Origin: Halarchaeoplasma sp046498385
Lineage (GTDB): Archaea; Thermoplasmatota; Thermoplasmata; Halarchaeoplasmatales; Halarchaeoplasmataceae
Length of the DNA: 23,715 bases
NCBI GenBank assembly: GCA_046498385.1
Contig: JAWOAU010000026.1
Span: 1-23,715 of the forward strand
Direction: 5' to 3'
Part shown: one piece after another, positions 22,674-23,715 of the stretch
Numbering within the stretch: position 1 is the first letter of the stretch
Layout: every line of letters starts with the position of its first letter
Notes under the pieces: model-generated
Database searches by the model: none
The model's input: the letters and a program-made list of their open reading frames with translations, nothing else
What the model was told of the DNA's origin: nothing
Program-made: the position numbers and the translations under genes

Positions 22674-23467
22674 GTTATAATAGAGTGAAAGGACCTGAGG
22701 GAGTGAAGGTAAAGGAAGTGCATTGTTCTACCGCCTTATCCCGTTCTAAATTGGAGTCGGATTTTGCATTGAACCCTTATTCAGGTTGTACTCACGATTG
22801 CAAGTACTGTTACTCCCCATTCGTGTTAAGGGAATCCCGCAAATGGGGTAACTTTGTGGATGTTAAAAGGAACATACCAAAGGTACTGTCCGAAGAATTG
22901 AAAAAAAAGAAGGGCACCGTTAGGATCGGCAGCGTGACAGATCCTTACCAACCCTTGGAAGAGGGATATCGTATCACCCGTATGTGCCTAAAGCAGTTAG
23001 CTAGGAAGAAGGCACCGACGATTGTACAGACCAAATCGATACTAGTAACCAGAGATATTGATTTGTTCAGCAGGATGAACGTTGATGTAGGTCTGACTAT
23101 CACCTCTCTCGATGATGATTTTTGCAGACGATTCGAACCCGGAGCTCCCTCCGGAAAAAAAAGGTTGCAAGCAGTGGGAAAGCTGGTGGATGCAGGGGTG
23201 TCCACATGGGTGTTCATCGGCCCTCTCATGCCCCTCTTGAACGATGATAGAGATAGGGTTGCGGAGCTAGTGGATAGCATTCGCTCCATCGGCGTACGAG
23301 AAATATATCTAGACAAGTTGAACATGAGAGAAGGTATATGGGACATTTTGAAAAGCATGCTGGATATAGATACCATGAAAGAGTATAGGAAGATTTACCG
23401 TACGGACCAGGGTTATTTTGCTGAGAAAAAAAGAGAGCTCCAGGGACTCGGAAAGATGGTATTCTGA
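22664..23467 (+). CDS. Radical SAM protein, SplB (spore photoproduct lyase)-related
   Basis: 267 residues from GTG 22664. The iron-sulfur motif CTHDCKYCY (CxxxCxxC) sits at about residues 42-50 after LNPYSG, typical of the SPL-like radical SAM group. Later motifs include GSVTDPYQPLE (SAM and substrate contact), TKSILVTRDIDLF, LTITSLDDDFCRRFEP GAPS and STWVFIGPLMP. Bacterial SplB repairs UV-induced thymine dimers; the archaeal proteins of this group are uncharacterised. Overlap with nreA by 10 bp and the GGGAGGGGG ribosome site inside nreA suggest the pair act together, possibly in DNA repair (inference). It ends 3' in a gap that contains a large palindrome. Confidence 0.9.
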   Translation: MGLSYNRVKGPEGVKVKEVHCSTALSRSKLESDFALNPYSGCTHDCKYCYSPFVLRESRKWGNFVDVKRNIPKVLSEELKKKKGTVRIGSVTDPYQPLEEGYRITRMCLKQLARKKAPTIVQTKSILVTRDIDLFSRMNVDVGLTITSLDDDFCRRFEPGAPSGKKRLQAVGKLVDAGVSTWVFIGPLMPLLNDDRDRVAELVDSIRSIGVREIYLDKLNMREGIWDILKSMLDIDTMKEYRKIYRTDQGYFAEKKRELQGLGKMVF

Positions 23468-23524
23468 GAGTTTAATGGTGGAAGTACATTTCCAGGAAGT
23501 CCCATTGCTTTTTCGGTGCAGTTA

Positions 23525-23601
23525 AGTCAATTTCGTTCCCGCACCCACGGCCAAGACCGTGGGCATGCTCGCTACGCTCGGCGGGAACGAGTTTGTTGAC
23601 T
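23525..23601. repeat. GC-rich nested palindrome (possible mobile-element end or RNA hairpin)
   Basis: Three nested inverted repeats share one centre region: AGTCAA (23525-23530) with TTGACT (23596-23601), CGTTCCCGC (23534-23542) with GCGGGAACG (23581-23589), and inside them CCCACGG (23544-23550) with CCGTGGG (23557-23563). The core is far richer in G and C than the flanks. It lies between two convergent genes and reaches the stop codon of the minus-strand gene. It has no oligo-T tail on either side, so a plain archaeal terminator is unlikely. Confidence 0.6.
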
Positions 23602-23715
23602 AGCGATTCCTGAATTCCATTAAAGTCATTTGGTTATCGGAGATCGTTTCAAGATCCAAATTGCCCATTTGATGTTCCAGGAATGGATCTTCTCCTGAAG
23701 GTCCATCTTCATCAT
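23600..23715 (-). CDS. C-terminus of an unidentified protein with PIP-box-like tail (cut by window edge)
   Basis: Only about 38 C-terminal residues are in the window, in the minus-strand frame ending at TAG 23600-23602. They read DEDGPSGEDPFLEHQ, MGNLDLETISD and NQMTLMEFRNR. An acidic linker followed by QMTLMEF at the extreme C-terminus fits the PCNA-binding pattern QxxLxxF, as seen at the ends of several archaeal replication and repair proteins. The identity of the protein cannot be told without the sequence to the right. Confidence 0.5.
   Translation of the reverse strand, partial: DEDGPSGEDPFLEHQMGNLDLETISDNQMTLMEFRNR

Overview
The window reads as chromosomal DNA of an archaeon, most likely a euryarchaeote. 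I lean towards a Thermoplasmata-like or methanogen-related lineage, but this is inference only. The evidence is the gene set: a GPN-loop GTPase, a PAC2 proteasome-chaperone relative with a HbYX-type tail, an archaeal Nre DNA-repair protein beside an SplB-like radical SAM protein, a cyclic 2,3-diphosphoglycerate synthetase-family protein and a PRC-barrel protein. Archaeal TATA-like boxes lie about 25-30 bp before predicted transcript starts, and many genes have GGTGAT-type ribosome sites. Gene density is high, and there are no tRNA, rRNA, CRISPR or intact transposase genes.

Layout. 1-226 (-) is the N-terminus of a CydC-type ABC exporter subunit cut by the window edge. 361-2557 (+) is an ECF transporter energy module (two ATPase domains in one chain, plus EcfT) with no substrate-binding S component in view. 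2520-3206 (-) is an APH-like kinase-fold protein that overlaps EcfT tail to tail. 3303-5762 (+) is a tight seven-gene operon of small unknown proteins: three related coiled-coil proteins (one membrane anchored), a membrane-anchored coiled-coil protein, a zinc-ribbon protein, a PRC-barrel protein and a small membrane protein. This is the best candidate here for an undescribed system. 5985-6275 (+) is a cysteine-rich small protein. 6277-7596 (-) is an ArsR-type regulator followed by a GPN GTPase. It diverges from a 24-residue micropeptide gene across a perfectly palindromic TATA region. 8032-10311 (+) encodes a protein with a small N-terminal domain and an uninterrupted coiled coil of about 585 residues.

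10315-13377 (-) carries two likely transcription units: PAC2 protein then Nudix hydrolase, and purC then argF (ornithine carbamoyltransferase). 13544-16321 (+) is a large secreted, membrane-anchored protein built from about seven Ig-like repeats of about 100 residues. 16326-16877 (-) is a nicotinamidase/isochorismatase-type hydrolase. 17026-19278 (+) is an adenosylcobalamin-dependent (class II) ribonucleotide reductase. 19350-19926 holds a decayed gene for a secreted permuted-papain (YiiX/C92-like) enzyme, broken by several frameshifts and a stop. 20014-21330 is the cDPG-synthetase family protein. 21396-23467 is the nre plus radical SAM pair. The window ends with a GC-rich nested palindrome and the C-terminus of a minus-strand gene with a PCNA-binding-like tail.

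Working together: purC, argF and the ribonucleotide reductase are housekeeping nucleotide and arginine metabolism. Nre and the radical SAM protein look like a DNA-repair pair. The seven-gene operon looks like one membrane-associated assembly. All functional calls rest on motif recognition by eye. No database search or structure prediction was run.
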